Shown: positions 34,276 through 43,327, counted from the first letter of the stretch. The stretch is DNA of 64,000 bases from Alteribacillus sp041949975 (GCF_041949975.1 NZ_JBHFQG010000017.1:16243-80242), one strand, 5' to 3'. Notes: generated from the letters alone by a model not told the origin. Numbers and translations: made by a program.

Positions 34276-35697
34276 ATGGCTGAAGAATATGACCTGGTCA
34301 TACTAGGAGCTGGTACCGGTGGATACGTTGCAGCAATAAAAGCTGCTCAAAGTGGGCTTAAAACAGCAGTTGTAGAAAAAGAGAAAGTAGGAGGAACTTG
34401 TTTACATAAAGGCTGTATACCGAGTAAAGCATTGCTTCGGAGTGCAGAAGTTCATGCAACGATTAAAGATAGTCATCAATACGGTATATCCGTTAGTGAG
34501 ATAGATTTACAATTTGAAAAAGTACAGCAAAGAAAAGACGATATTGTAAACAAGCTTTATAAGGGTGTACAGACCCTAATGAAAAAAGGAAAAATAGATA
34601 TATTTGAAGGGCACGGGCGTATTCTTGGCCCCTCTATATTTTCTCCTAGCCCGGGAACAATTTCAGTTGAAATGAAAGATGGATCAGAAAACATCATGCT
34701 GATTCCTAAAAATGTCATTATCGCTACAGGATCACGTCCGCGATTGCTTCCGGGAATAGAGGTGGACGGTGAAAAAATATTAACATCCGATGAAGCTTTA
34801 CATCTAAAAGAGCTTCCTTCTTCAGTCATTATTGCAGGGGGCGGGGTAATAGGCATTGAATGGGCATCTATGTTAGCAGATTTTGATGTGAATGTTACGG
34901 TTCTAGAATACTCAGACAGAATCCTTTCCGGAGAAGATGCAGATATTTCTAATGAAATGTCCCGGAGGCTTTCAGAACGCGGAGTAAAGATCGTTACAAA
35001 TGCAAATATATTGCCGCAGAAAACAAAGAAAAATGAAAATATATCGGTTACTGCTGAAATAAATGGAACGGAAACAACCTTCACGGCAGAAACATTGTTG
35101 ATGTCCGTAGGAAGAAAAGCAAATGTAGAAGATATCGGATTAGAAAATACGGATATTAAAATAGAAGATGGTTATATTGCCGTTAACGAATTTTACCAAA
35201 CAAAAGAATCTCATATATATGCTATTGGAGATGTTATTGGAGGCTTGCAGCTTGCACATGTTGCTTCAAGAGAAGGCTTAATTGCTGTCGAGCATTTAAT
35301 GTCGCAGCAGCCTATGCCGCTTGATATCACCAGCGTTCCCAGATGTACGTACAGCAGGCCGGAAGCAGCAAGTATTGGTTTGACAGCACAACAAGCAAAA
35401 CAAAAAGGGTATGATATCAAAACGGGCAAATTTTCCTTTCAAGCTATTGGAAAAGCTCTTGTTTACGGATATGCTGATGGATTTGTAAAGTTTGTAGTCA
35501 ACAAAGAAAACGATGACCTGCTTGGAGTTCATATGATCGGACCGCATGTCACAGATTTAATATCTGAAGCGGCGCTTGCAAAACTAGTTGATGCTTCAAA
35601 CTTTGAAATTAGTGAAACGATTCATCCCCACCCATCGTTATCTGAGATTTTAGGAGAAGGGGCACTTGGAGTAGAAGGAAAAGCAATTCACTCTTAA
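34276..35697 (+). CDS. lpdV: Dihydrolipoyl dehydrogenase of Bkd complex (E3)
   Basis: A 473-residue FAD flavoprotein that reoxidises the lipoyl group of the branched-chain 2-oxo acid dehydrogenase. FAD motif GAGTGGYVAA near residue 12, redox disulfide GGTCLHKGC near 41-47, NAD motif GGGVIGIEWAS near 190 and the C-terminal catalytic His in HPHPSLSE are all present. The ribosome site AAAGGAGG is strong. Intact; same operon position as B. subtilis lpdV. Confidence 0.96.
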   Translation: MAEEYDLVILGAGTGGYVAAIKAAQSGLKTAVVEKEKVGGTCLHKGCIPSKALLRSAEVHATIKDSHQYGISVSEIDLQFEKVQQRKDDIVNKLYKGVQTLMKKGKIDIFEGHGRILGPSIFSPSPGTISVEMKDGSENIMLIPKNVIIATGSRPRLLPGIEVDGEKILTSDEALHLKELPSSVIIAGGGVIGIEWASMLADFDVNVTVLEYSDRILSGEDADISNEMSRRLSERGVKIVTNANILPQKTKKNENISVTAEINGTETTFTAETLLMSVGRKANVEDIGLENTDIKIEDGYIAVNEFYQTKESHIYAIGDVIGGLQLAHVASREGLIAVEHLMSQQPMPLDITSVPRCTYSRPEAASIGLTAQQAKQKGYDIKTGKFSFQAIGKALVYGYADGFVKFVVNKENDDLLGVHMIGPHVTDLISEAALAKLVDASNFEISETIHPHPSLSEILGEGALGVEGKAIHS

Positions 35698-35719
35698 TTC
35701 TATTGAAGGAGGTAATACT

Positions 35720-36727
35720 ATGACCTCAACAAAACACGAACATCTTGGGTTATCCAATGAGCAAGTTTTATCAATGTATAAAACAATGCTTTTAGCAAGA
35801 AAGATTGATGAAAGAATGTGGCTGTTAAATAGAGCCGGGAAAATACCTTTTGTTATTTCCTGTCAAGGACAAGAAGCAGCTCAAGTAGGAGCAGCTATGG
35901 CTTTAAATAAGGAAGAGGATTATATACTGCCTTATTATCGTGATATGGGTCTTGTACTAAGCTTTGGCATGACAACAAAAGACTTAATGATGTCAGGTTT
36001 TGCTAAAGCAGATGATCCTAATTCAGGCGGCCGCCAAATGCCGGGTCATTTCGGGCAGAAAAAAAATCGTATTGTAACAGGATCTTCTCCTGTAACCACC
36101 CAGGTCCCGCATGCAGTGGGTATTGCGCTTGCAGGGAAAATGGAAAAAAAGAATTTTGTAACCTTAACTACATTCGGAGAGGGATCATCCAACCAGGGTG
36201 ATTTTCATGAAGGAGCTAATTTTGCAGGTGTTCATAAGCTGCCTGTTATCTTTATGTGTGAAAACAACAAGTATGCTATATCAGTTCCTATTGAGAAACA
36301 GCTTGCCTGTGAAAAGGTATCTGATAGAGCAATAGGCTATGGAATGCCTGGAATTACTGTAGACGGAAATGATCCGCTGGCTGTATATGAAGCTGTTAAA
36401 GAAGCAGCAGACCGTGCTAGAAATGGAGGCGGCCCATCCTTGATTGAAACCGTATCATATAGGCTGACTCCCCATTCAAGTGACGATGATGACAGATCTT
36501 ATCGTACAAAAGAAGAAGTTGAAGATGCCAAAAAGGTGGACTCTATTCATACATTTGCAAAATATCTAAAAGAAACAAATGTACTAACAGATCATGAAGA
36601 AGAGAAAATGCTGGAAGATATAAGAAAAACAATAGACAAAGCAACAGAAGCAGCAGAAGAAGCTCCATATGCAGATCCAGAATCCACCCTGCTGCATGTA
36701 TATGCTGAAAAGGACGGTGAGGTGTAA
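35720..36727 (+). CDS. bkdAA: Branched-chain 2-oxo acid dehydrogenase E1 alpha
   Basis: A 335-residue thiamine-diphosphate E1 alpha subunit. The ThDP-binding region runs from GEGSSNQGDFHEG (near 147) to ENNKYAIS (near 180), and the phosphorylation-loop-like segment RLTPHSSDDDDRSY lies near 250. With BkdAB it decarboxylates branched 2-oxo acids, giving acyl-CoAs that prime iso and anteiso fatty acids. The ribosome site is GAAGGAGG; the stop overlaps the bkdAB start. Confidence 0.96.
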   Translation: MTSTKHEHLGLSNEQVLSMYKTMLLARKIDERMWLLNRAGKIPFVISCQGQEAAQVGAAMALNKEEDYILPYYRDMGLVLSFGMTTKDLMMSGFAKADDPNSGGRQMPGHFGQKKNRIVTGSSPVTTQVPHAVGIALAGKMEKKNFVTLTTFGEGSSNQGDFHEGANFAGVHKLPVIFMCENNKYAISVPIEKQLACEKVSDRAIGYGMPGITVDGNDPLAVYEAVKEAADRARNGGGPSLIETVSYRLTPHSSDDDDRSYRTKEEVEDAKKVDSIHTFAKYLKETNVLTDHEEEKMLEDIRKTIDKATEAAEEAPYADPESTLLHVYAEKDGEV

Positions 36728-37710
36728 TGGCTGTCTTAACTTATATTCAAGCTGTGACAGCGGCTCTGCGCGAAGAAATGGGAAGAGACGAAAAAGTTTT
36801 TGTATTAGGGGAAGATGTTGGAGCAAGAGGCGGGGTGTTTCGGGCTACAGACGGCCTTTATCAGGAATTTGGAGGCGAACGAGTTCTCGATACTCCTTTA
36901 GCTGAGTCTGCTATCGCCGGGGTCGGAATTGGAGCTGCACTGTACGGGATGAGACCTGTTGCAGAAATGCAATTTGCAGACTTTATAATGCCTGCGGTGA
37001 ATCAAATAGTCTCCGAAGCAGCCAAAATAAGATATCGCTCAAACAACGATTGGAATTGTCCCATAACGATTCGAGCACCATATGGCGGCGGGGTTCATGG
37101 GGCACTGTATCATTCTCAATCAGTGGAAGCTCTTTTTGCCAGTGTGCCCGGACTGAAAATTGTTATGCCGTCTACTCCATATGACGTGAAAGGTCTATTA
37201 AAAGCTGCAATTCGTGCTAACGATCCGGTTTTATTTTTTGAGCATAAAAGGGCCTATCGTTTAATAAAAGGAGAAGTACCTGATGAAGATTACACCCTGC
37301 CTATTGGAAAAGCAGATATTAAAAAAGAAGGTTCAGATGTTACGGTGATTAGTTATGGATTGTGCCTTCATTTTGCTTTACAGGCAGCAGAAAAGCTGGA
37401 AGAGGACGGAATATCAACAGAGATTCTTGATTTAAGAACAATATATCCTCTAGACAAAGAGGCAATTATTCAAGCTGTTGCAAAAACGGGGAAAGTACTT
37501 CTTATAACAGAAGATAATAAAGAAGGCAGTATTATGAGCGAAGTATCAGCTTTTATTGCAGAAAACTGCTTATTTGATTTAGATGCTCCTATTCAGCGGC
37601 TGGCAGGGCCGGATGTGCCTGCAATGCCTTATGCTCCTACAATGGAGAAATACTTTATGTTAAATCCAGAAAAAGTGGAAAAAGCAATACGTGATTTAGC
37701 AGAATTTTAG
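36727..37710 (+). CDS. bkdAB: Branched-chain 2-oxo acid dehydrogenase E1 beta
   Basis: A 327-residue transketolase-like E1 beta subunit with the pyrimidine-binding region LGEDVGARGGVFRAT near residue 27, VLDTPLAESAIAGVGIG near 57 and a C-terminal transketolase domain. It forms the alpha2beta2 decarboxylase with BkdAA. It starts one base into the previous stop codon with GGTGAGG as ribosome site, so synthesis is coupled. Confidence 0.96.
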   Translation: MAVLTYIQAVTAALREEMGRDEKVFVLGEDVGARGGVFRATDGLYQEFGGERVLDTPLAESAIAGVGIGAALYGMRPVAEMQFADFIMPAVNQIVSEAAKIRYRSNNDWNCPITIRAPYGGGVHGALYHSQSVEALFASVPGLKIVMPSTPYDVKGLLKAAIRANDPVLFFEHKRAYRLIKGEVPDEDYTLPIGKADIKKEGSDVTVISYGLCLHFALQAAEKLEEDGISTEILDLRTIYPLDKEAIIQAVAKTGKVLLITEDNKEGSIMSEVSAFIAENCLFDLDAPIQRLAGPDVPAMPYAPTMEKYFMLNPEKVEKAIRDLAEF

Positions 37711-37724
37711 AAAGGAGGGGTCAA

Positions 37725-38993
37725 ATGCCCGAAGAAATTAAAATGCCCCAGCTAGGTGAGAGTGTAACAGAAGGGACCATTACAAAGTGGCTAGTGGAAC
37801 CTGGTGACAAAGTCAATAAATATGATCCAATAGCTGAAGTGATGACAGATAAAGTGAACGCAGAAGTGCCTTCTTCCTATAAAGGTACTATTACAGAAAT
37901 TGTTGCAAAAGAAGATGAGACGGTTCAGGTAGGAGATCTCATATGTTATATGGATACAGAACAAAAGACTGAAGAAAAAGCAAAACAAGTAGAAGAACCA
38001 AAAAAACCAGTCCAAGCCCAAGAGCTTGAAGATTCTGGTAATTCAACTATGAAAAAAAGGTATTCTCCTGCAGTAATGAGGCTTTCCCAGGAACACAACA
38101 TCGATTTATCGAGAGTGGGGGGCACCGGCAGAAGCGGAAGAATAACGAGAAAAGATATAGAACGCATTATACGCTCTGAAAAAGCTGAAGCTTCAGCAGA
38201 AAAACCCCAACAAAACAAAGAACAAAAATATGTGCCACAACAGTATCCGACTTATGACCAAAAACCAGAAGAAAAATCTAAAGCAGATGTTCATGATATA
38301 GAAATACCAGTCAGTGGTGTGAGAAAAGCGATTGCAGCTAATATGGTGAAAAGCAAACAAGAAATTCCCCATGCCTGGACAATGGTGGAAGCTGATGTCA
38401 CAAATCTTGTTTCCTATAGGAACCGTGTAAAAAATGACTTTAAACAAAAAGAAGGGTTTTCTATAACTTTTCTACCGTTTTTTATAAAAGCAGTAATTGA
38501 AGCCTTAAAAGAATTTCCACAAATTAATTCTGTTTGGGGCGGAGACAGAATTATTCAAAAAAAAGATATTCATATATCCATAGCAGTAGCTACTGAAGAT
38601 GCTTTGTATGTTCCTGTCATAAAAAATGCCGATGAAAAAAGTGTTAAAGGTATTGCCAAGGAAATAAATGAGCTGGCTGAGAAAGTGAGAACTGGGAAAT
38701 TAAGCGGTGACGAAATGAAAGGCGGAACGTTCACTGTTAATAATACAGGTTCATTTGGTTCTGTTCAGTCGATGCCGATTATTAATCATCCTCAGGCAGC
38801 TATTTTGTCTGTTGAATCAATTAATAAAAAGCCAGTTGTCATGGAAGGAGATATGATTGCAATCCGCAGCATGGTAAACCTTTGTTTATCTCTGGACCAC
38901 CGTATTTTAGACGGCTTGGTGTGCGGCAGGTTTTTAGCATCGATAAAAGAAAAACTTGAGACATTTAACCCCGATAAAGAGAACATATATTAA
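37725..38993 (+). CDS. bkdB: Branched-chain 2-oxo acid dehydrogenase E2 (lipoyl transacylase)
   Basis: A 422-residue E2 core protein: lipoyl domain (about 3-78; lipoyl Lys in EVMTDKVNAEV near 43), a Glu/Lys/Gln linker, a peripheral-subunit-binding domain (YSPAVMRLSQEHNIDLS near 111) and a catalytic acyltransferase domain ending with the active-site motif DHRILDG near 390. Ribosome site AAAGGAGGGG. It closes the operon with a terminator at 39005-39033. Confidence 0.96.
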   Translation: MPEEIKMPQLGESVTEGTITKWLVEPGDKVNKYDPIAEVMTDKVNAEVPSSYKGTITEIVAKEDETVQVGDLICYMDTEQKTEEKAKQVEEPKKPVQAQELEDSGNSTMKKRYSPAVMRLSQEHNIDLSRVGGTGRSGRITRKDIERIIRSEKAEASAEKPQQNKEQKYVPQQYPTYDQKPEEKSKADVHDIEIPVSGVRKAIAANMVKSKQEIPHAWTMVEADVTNLVSYRNRVKNDFKQKEGFSITFLPFFIKAVIEALKEFPQINSVWGGDRIIQKKDIHISIAVATEDALYVPVIKNADEKSVKGIAKEINELAEKVRTGKLSGDEMKGGTFTVNNTGSFGSVQSMPIINHPQAAILSVESINKKPVVMEGDMIAIRSMVNLCLSLDHRILDGLVCGRFLASIKEKLETFNPDKENIY

Positions 38994-39004
38994 TCATCGC
39001 TATC

Positions 39005-39033
39005 AGCCGTTCCAAAACAAGGAACGGCTTTTA
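39005..39033 (+). terminator. Terminator of the bkd operon
   Basis: AGCCGTTCC pairs with GGAACGGCT around AAAACAA and is followed by TTTACAATTT. Confidence 0.8.
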
Positions 39034-39088
39034 CAATTTGTTATAAATGTATGTTTCATTCAAATAAAACAGAATGGTTCTTGTTTAC

Positions 39089-39110
39089 AAATCGTAATTT
39101 TTACGATAAA
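39089..39110 (+). promoter_or_regulatory. Zur box 1
   Basis: AAATCGTAATTTTTACGATA is an inverted repeat (ATCGTAA/TTACGAT) that matches the Bacillus Zur consensus AAATCGTAATNATTACGATTT almost base for base. It overlaps the likely promoter (TTGTTT at 39081) of the zinc-binding lipoprotein gene, so zinc-loaded Zur would block transcription. Confidence 0.85.
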
Positions 39111-39121
39111 ATTCTAAAAGC

Positions 39122-39142
39122 TAAAACGTAATAATTACGGGA
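39122..39142 (+). promoter_or_regulatory. Zur box 2
   Basis: AAAACGTAATAATTACGGGA carries the symmetrical core CGTAATAATTACG, a second match to the Zur consensus with weaker flanks. It ends at the ribosome site of the next gene, 33 bases (about three helical turns) downstream of the first box. Confidence 0.75.
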
Positions 39143-39153
39143 GGAGAACAAAA

Positions 39154-40218
39154 ATGAAAAAGAAAGCATTTCTTCTGTTCTTGTTGGGAGCTTCTATTTC
39201 TTTGGCTTCATGCGGAGCAGAAGGCCAGGACAATACAGGTGGTGAAGAAAATAACGGGGAAGAACCCCTTCAAATTTATACAACTCTTTATCCCTGGGAA
39301 GAGTTTACAGAAAGAATTGGTGGAGAAGAGGTGCAAGTGGAGAACCTTGTACCAGAAGGAAGTGACGTACACAGCTTTGAACCAACCGCACAAACGATGG
39401 TAAAAGTGGCGGAGTCGGATGCTTTTATCTATAACGGAGCTGGCATGGAAGGTTTTGCGGCTGCTGTTAGAGAAACAGCAGAGCAAGAAGGAGTGGCATC
39501 TATTGAGGTAACAAAAAATATGGAACTAAACACTTTTGAAGGGCATGGAGAATCAGAAGATAATCATGGCAGCCAACACGAGGAAGAAGAACATGATCAT
39601 GAAAGTGAACCACACATAGAAGAAAATCATGAAGAGCATGAGAGCGGTGAAAAAGAAGAGCAGAATGCAGAAGAAGATAGCCATTACCACGGTGACCAGG
39701 ACCCGCATGTTTGGTTAGATCCTCTTCTTGCAGCGGAAGCTGCTGAAAAAATTAAAGATGAACTCGTTAACCTCCGACCTGATAAAGAGGAATTATTCGA
39801 AAAAAATTATAAAGAACTAGAATCAGAATTAGAAAGTGTTCATGAGAAGTTTGAAGAAACGGCTTCTCAAACGGAAAATAACACATTTTTAGTGTCTCAC
39901 TCAGGTTATGGGTATTGGGAAGAGAGGTATGGTTTGCAGCAAATTGGTATTTCAGGACTTTCTCCATCAAATGAACCCTCTCAAAAACAATTACAAGACA
40001 TAATCCATTTAGCGGAAGAAAACGGGCTGAATCATGTAATGTTTGAACAAAATGTATCTTCTAAAGTAGCACAAGTAGTTCAAAAGGAAGTCGGGGCAGA
40101 GGCATTATATTTGCACAACTTGGAGTCACTCACTGAAGATGATGCAGCTGGTGGAGAGAATTATTTTAGTATTATGGAGAATAATATAGATAATTTAAAT
40201 GAAGCATTGAATAAATAA
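39154..40218 (+). CDS. znuA: Zinc ABC transporter substrate-binding lipoprotein
   Basis: A 354-residue cluster A-I (ZnuA/AdcA-type) metal-binding protein. The signal peptide ends in the lipobox LASC (Cys near residue 20). Metal-ligand His residues are seen in DVHSFEP (near 70), DPHVWLDP, VSHSGYGYW and the C-terminal domain. A long His/Glu/Asp-rich loop (about 130-182) is typical of zinc-specific members. Two Zur boxes upstream support zinc-repressed expression. No permease or ATPase gene is adjacent, so the transporter partners must be elsewhere. The znuA symbol is by family. Confidence 0.88.
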   Translation: MKKKAFLLFLLGASISLASCGAEGQDNTGGEENNGEEPLQIYTTLYPWEEFTERIGGEEVQVENLVPEGSDVHSFEPTAQTMVKVAESDAFIYNGAGMEGFAAAVRETAEQEGVASIEVTKNMELNTFEGHGESEDNHGSQHEEEEHDHESEPHIEENHEEHESGEKEEQNAEEDSHYHGDQDPHVWLDPLLAAEAAEKIKDELVNLRPDKEELFEKNYKELESELESVHEKFEETASQTENNTFLVSHSGYGYWEERYGLQQIGISGLSPSNEPSQKQLQDIIHLAEENGLNHVMFEQNVSSKVAQVVQKEVGAEALYLHNLESLTEDDAAGGENYFSIMENNIDNLNEALNK

Positions 40219-40328
40219 TTGTTTTCCTTTTTTTATACTATTTTGAAGTAAAGTTACTTGCCGTCATTTCCATTTTTTCGATACAATAAGAAAAGAATGA
40301 TGAATCCGAATAGGAAAGGAAGGATATA

Positions 40329-40754
40329 ATGGATTTTAACTTTATGATAAATGATGTTGTGCAGACGGCAAGAAAAGAAATGGAAGAAGCCGGATATGAA
40401 TCTCTGACTACACCTGAAGATGTAGAGAAGGTTTTAGGTGGGGAAGGAACTACTCTTGTAATGATTAATTCTGTTTGCGGCTGTGCAGGGGGAATTGCTC
40501 GACCAGCGGCTGCTTATATGCGAAATTATGAGAAGAAACCGGACCGTTTCGTAACAGTTTTTGCGGGGCAGGACAAGGAAGCTACAGAAAAAGCTCGTTC
40601 TTATTTTACAGGCTATCCGCCATCTTCCCCATCCTTTGCGCTTGTTAAAGATGGAGAAATTCAAAGAATGGTCGAACGGCATGAGATTGAAGGGCATGAG
40701 CCTATTGAAGTTGTTCAGCAGCTTGAAAAAGCATTTGATGAATATTGTGAATAA
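40329..40754 (+). CDS. brxB: Bacilliredoxin BrxB (YqiW)
   Basis: A 141-residue BrxA/BrxB-family protein with the characteristic CGC active site (SVCGCAGGIARP near residue 52). Bacilliredoxins remove bacillithiol from mixed disulfides on proteins after oxidative stress. The ribosome site is AGGAAAGGA. Position after the bkd region corresponds to yqiW in B. subtilis, with the zinc lipoprotein inserted between. Confidence 0.92.
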   Translation: MDFNFMINDVVQTARKEMEEAGYESLTTPEDVEKVLGGEGTTLVMINSVCGCAGGIARPAAAYMRNYEKKPDRFVTVFAGQDKEATEKARSYFTGYPPSSPSFALVKDGEIQRMVERHEIEGHEPIEVVQQLEKAFDEYCE

Positions 40755-40814
40755 AACGCGTACCATTACCGTCTTCACTTTAAGTGGTGGGCGGTAATTC
40801 TTCTTTTCTTTAGC

Positions 40815-40845
40815 TTGACTATCATAAAAAATGGTATGATATAAT
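40815..40845 (+). promoter_or_regulatory. Probable sigma-A promoter
   Basis: TTGACT (40815-40820) is followed 17 bases later by GATATA, overlapping TATAAT at 40840-40845, shortly before the 122-residue protein gene. Confidence 0.55.
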
Positions 40846-40880
40846 AGCTGAAGATTAATACATAAAGGACGGACCATAAA

Positions 40881-41249
40881 ATGGAAAAATTATATGAACA
40901 AGTACAGGAATACTTAAATATGGATGAAGAAATTGACTTTAAGGAGTTTCGATCCTTTTATCAGGAAGTTATTTCTCATTTGGACAGTGATACCGAGCAA
41001 TTTAACGAAGATGAGATTTGGAAAGGTTTGTTCGTCGTAGAAAGTATTATGTCAAATGCTGAAAACCGTGCCAAAACTTCGAAAAATGCGGCAGAACCAA
41101 AAAAATATAAGAAAATGGCACAACGAACTAAACTATATGCTCAAAACTTTACGAAACGACTTCATCAATTAGGCTATACCCAAGAGCAAATTGGTGAGAA
41201 GTTTGAACAAATGCTTGAAGAGGGTGCGAAGGAAGAAGTAGAAGAATAA
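40881..41249 (+). CDS. Small helical acidic protein, unknown
   Basis: A 122-residue soluble, mostly helical protein rich in Glu and Lys (FKEFRSFYQEVISHLD; MAQRTKLYAQNFTKRLHQLG). I do not recognise the family. It has its own promoter and terminator (41254-41284) and so is probably a monocistronic gene. Its start ATG 40881 has the weak site AAAGGACGGA. It stands just before tRNA-Arg. Confidence 0.7.
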   Translation: MEKLYEQVQEYLNMDEEIDFKEFRSFYQEVISHLDSDTEQFNEDEIWKGLFVVESIMSNAENRAKTSKNAAEPKKYKKMAQRTKLYAQNFTKRLHQLGYTQEQIGEKFEQMLEEGAKEEVEE

Positions 41250-41253
41250 AAGG

Positions 41254-41284
41254 CGGCAGCTGCAGTCCTATAGCTGCCGTTTTG
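41254..41284 (+). terminator. Terminator
   Basis: CGGCAGCT pairs with AGCTGCCG around an 11-base loop and is followed by TTTTG. Confidence 0.75.
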
Positions 41285-41369
41285 ATATGGCATTACGTTC
41301 AAATTCACTATTGACACTATAATAAAACTCATATAAAATTGACGTTGTCTTACTTTAGAAATACAGATC

Positions 41370-41444
41370 GCGCCTATGGTGAAAGGGATATCACGCGAGA
41401 TTCCGGTTCTCGTATTCCAGGTTCGAATCCTGGTAGGCGCGCCA
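41370..41444 (+). tRNA. tRNA-Arg (anticodon CCG)
   Basis: A complete 75-base cloverleaf including the encoded CCA end. The acceptor stem is GCGCCTA/TAGGCGC, the D stem GTGA/TCAC, the anticodon stem CGAGA/TCTCG with loop TTCCGGT (anticodon CCG, reading CGG), and the T arm CCAGG-TTCGAAT-CCTGG. A terminator follows at 41469-41495. Confidence 0.97.
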
Positions 41445-41468
41445 AAAGTTAAATACATATATGCAGCA

Positions 41469-41495
41469 CTGCACAGCATTTTGTGCAGTTTTTTT
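41469..41495 (+). terminator. Terminator after tRNA-Arg
   Basis: CTGCACA pairs with TGTGCAG around GCATTT and is followed by T7. Confidence 0.8.
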
Positions 41496-41570
41496 GTACT
41501 TATCAGGGAATAAAGTTGATAATCTCACAATAGATCAAGAATTTATATATTGCGGTTAGAGGAGTTAAAA

Positions 41571-42590
41571 ATGCCTAAATGGAGAATTGGATACCGAACG
41601 TTAAAAACATCTGTTGGGGCTGCAATTGCGATTTTTATTGCTCAGTTTTTCCAATTAGAGTTTTTTGTTTCAGCTGGTATTATAACGGTTTTATGTGTTT
41701 CAGTAACAAAAAAGGAATCGCTGCGAGCTTCTTGGGAAAGATTTATTGCCTGTATTATTGGATTAGGATATGGAAGTATCGTTTTTGAAGTTGCTGGTTA
41801 CCATCCAATATCGATCTTCCTATTATTTTTAATCTTTATTCCAACGGCTGTAGCAGCCGGGGTAAAAAGGGGAGTAGTAACAAGTGTAGTTATTATGCTG
41901 CATTTGTACACTTATGAAGAGGTTTCGGTTGATATCTGGATTAATGAGTTTTTAATAATTGTTATTGGAATAGGTGTGGCACTTCTAATGAATATTTATA
42001 TGCCTAGTGCAGAAAAGACTTTGATCTGGAAGCAAGTAATGCTTGAGGAGTGTATTGAAACAATATGGAAAGAATTTGCTTCGTATCTGCGGTATGGAGA
42101 TAACTCTTGGGATGGGAAGGAAATCACGGAAGCTTCTGGGCTGATTGAAGAAGGATTGGGTCTCGCATTAAAAAACATTGATAATCATTTTTTGAGGCAC
42201 GATGATTATTTTTATCATTACTTCAAAATGAGGGAGAAGCAATTTGATGTGATTGAAAGTATATTGCCGTTTATTTCAACATTGGATCGTACAGTGCTTC
42301 AAGGAGAAAAAATGGCGGTGTACATGGAAGAATTAAGCCAGGCAGTAACACCAGGTAATACAGCTGGATACTTTTTAATAAGGCTTGAGGAATTAAGAGA
42401 AGAATTAAAGCAGATGGACCTGCCAAAATCAAGAGAAGAATTTGAAATACGATCCTCTCTTTTCTACATTTTACAGGAGATAGAAGAATATCTCTTAATA
42501 AAAAAGAGGTTTCGGCCAGATCCAAAACGTACACGGAAAGTTTCAGGGAAACGTTTGCATAGAGATCAACGCGGGAGAGATACTAAATAA
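41571..42590 (+). CDS. yqjA: ArAE-family membrane protein YqjA
   Basis: A 339-residue protein with about four or five membrane segments in its N-terminal 140 residues (DUF939/ArAE_1 domain) and a helical cytoplasmic C-terminal domain with a very basic tail. Family members are putative aromatic-acid exporters. ATG 41571 has the TTAGAGGAG ribosome site; the in-frame TTG upstream overlaps it. Position matches yqjA in B. subtilis. Substrate is not known. Confidence 0.88.
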   Translation: MPKWRIGYRTLKTSVGAAIAIFIAQFFQLEFFVSAGIITVLCVSVTKKESLRASWERFIACIIGLGYGSIVFEVAGYHPISIFLLFLIFIPTAVAAGVKRGVVTSVVIMLHLYTYEEVSVDIWINEFLIIVIGIGVALLMNIYMPSAEKTLIWKQVMLEECIETIWKEFASYLRYGDNSWDGKEITEASGLIEEGLGLALKNIDNHFLRHDDYFYHYFKMREKQFDVIESILPFISTLDRTVLQGEKMAVYMEELSQAVTPGNTAGYFLIRLEELREELKQMDLPKSREEFEIRSSLFYILQEIEEYLLIKKRFRPDPKRTRKVSGKRLHRDQRGRDTK

Positions 42591-42624
42591 TACTCTCACT
42601 TACCCAGCAAGGGGCGTTGCGGAA

Positions 42625-43179
42625 ATGAAATTGTATAATAGTGCTCTTATATCTATAATATTCCAGTCTATATTATGGCCGCTTAATCCCATGCCAGAGG
42701 CAGGTGATCCCTTTATTGTAATAAATAAGCAAACAAATCAGCTTGCTTTTGTAGAGGATGGGGAAATTATCCATAAACATCATGTTGCTACCGGGAAAAC
42801 AGATCTGTTAACACCTGAGGGAGAATTTACTGTGATAGTAAAAGCTATCAGGCCATATTACCGCAAGTTAGATATTAAAGGCGGAGATCCGAAAAATCCG
42901 CTGGGAAGCAGATGGATTGGATTTGATGCTGAAAACACAAACGGAAGAGTTTATGGAATACATGGTACGAACCGTCCTGAGTCTATTGGCCGCCACATAT
43001 CTAATGGCTGTATTCGAATGAAAAATGAAGAAGTTAATCAATTATTTAAAAAGGTGAAACCGGGAACAAAGGTATGGATTGAAAAGTCACCAAAGTCATT
43101 ACTGCAGATTGTTAAAGAAAAAGGTCTTCTATATGGAGATAAACCCTATTATTTAGAGGAAGATTTAAAAGATTTGTAA
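42625..43179 (+). CDS. L,D-transpeptidase (YkuD domain)
   Basis: A 184-residue exported protein with a short N-terminal hydrophobic segment (about 6-20) and a YkuD domain (about 29-150). The catalytic signature HGTN (near residue 112) and SNGCIRM (nucleophile Cys near 128) is complete. Such enzymes make 3-3 peptidoglycan crosslinks or act in spore/germ-cell wall modification. No LysM domain is present. It is 34 bases behind yqjA and may be co-transcribed; a bidirectional terminator follows. Confidence 0.9.
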   Translation: MKLYNSALISIIFQSILWPLNPMPEAGDPFIVINKQTNQLAFVEDGEIIHKHHVATGKTDLLTPEGEFTVIVKAIRPYYRKLDIKGGDPKNPLGSRWIGFDAENTNGRVYGIHGTNRPESIGRHISNGCIRMKNEEVNQLFKKVKPGTKVWIEKSPKSLLQIVKEKGLLYGDKPYYLEEDLKDL

Positions 43180-43194
43180 CAGGTGGATAAGAAA

Positions 43195-43224
43195 AGGCCC
43201 CTCTTTTATTTGAGGGGCTGTTTG
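43195..43224. terminator. Bidirectional terminator between L,D-transpeptidase and prli42
   Basis: AGGCCCCTC pairs with GAGGGGCT around TTTTATTT. It lies between convergent genes and has A/T-rich flanks on both sides. Confidence 0.7.
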
Positions 43225-43234
43225 ATTTATTATC

Positions 43235-43327
43235 TTAGAAAAAAGTAGCGGCTCCCGTAAGGACACTTCCGACAACTAATGTTATGATCATAATATAAAT
43301 AATAGCTTTTTGAAATTTTTTAGGCAC
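43235..43327 (-). CDS. prli42: Stressosome-associated miniprotein Prli42
   Basis: A 30-residue peptide starting at GTG 43327 with a strong GGAGGGAAG ribosome site, reading PKKFQKAIIYIMIITLVV and ending ATFF. It has a basic N-terminus and a single membrane helix, the exact pattern of Prli42, which anchors the stressosome to the membrane and links it to sigma-B activation. In Bacillus and Listeria the peptide has the same PKK start and about the same length. Confidence 0.8.
   Translation of the reverse strand: MPKKFQKAIIYIMIITLVVGSVLTGAATFF

Noticed and set aside
41174..41479. 101-codon minus-strand frame
   Set aside because: It runs across the tRNA-Arg gene and its flanking terminators, so it is a shadow.
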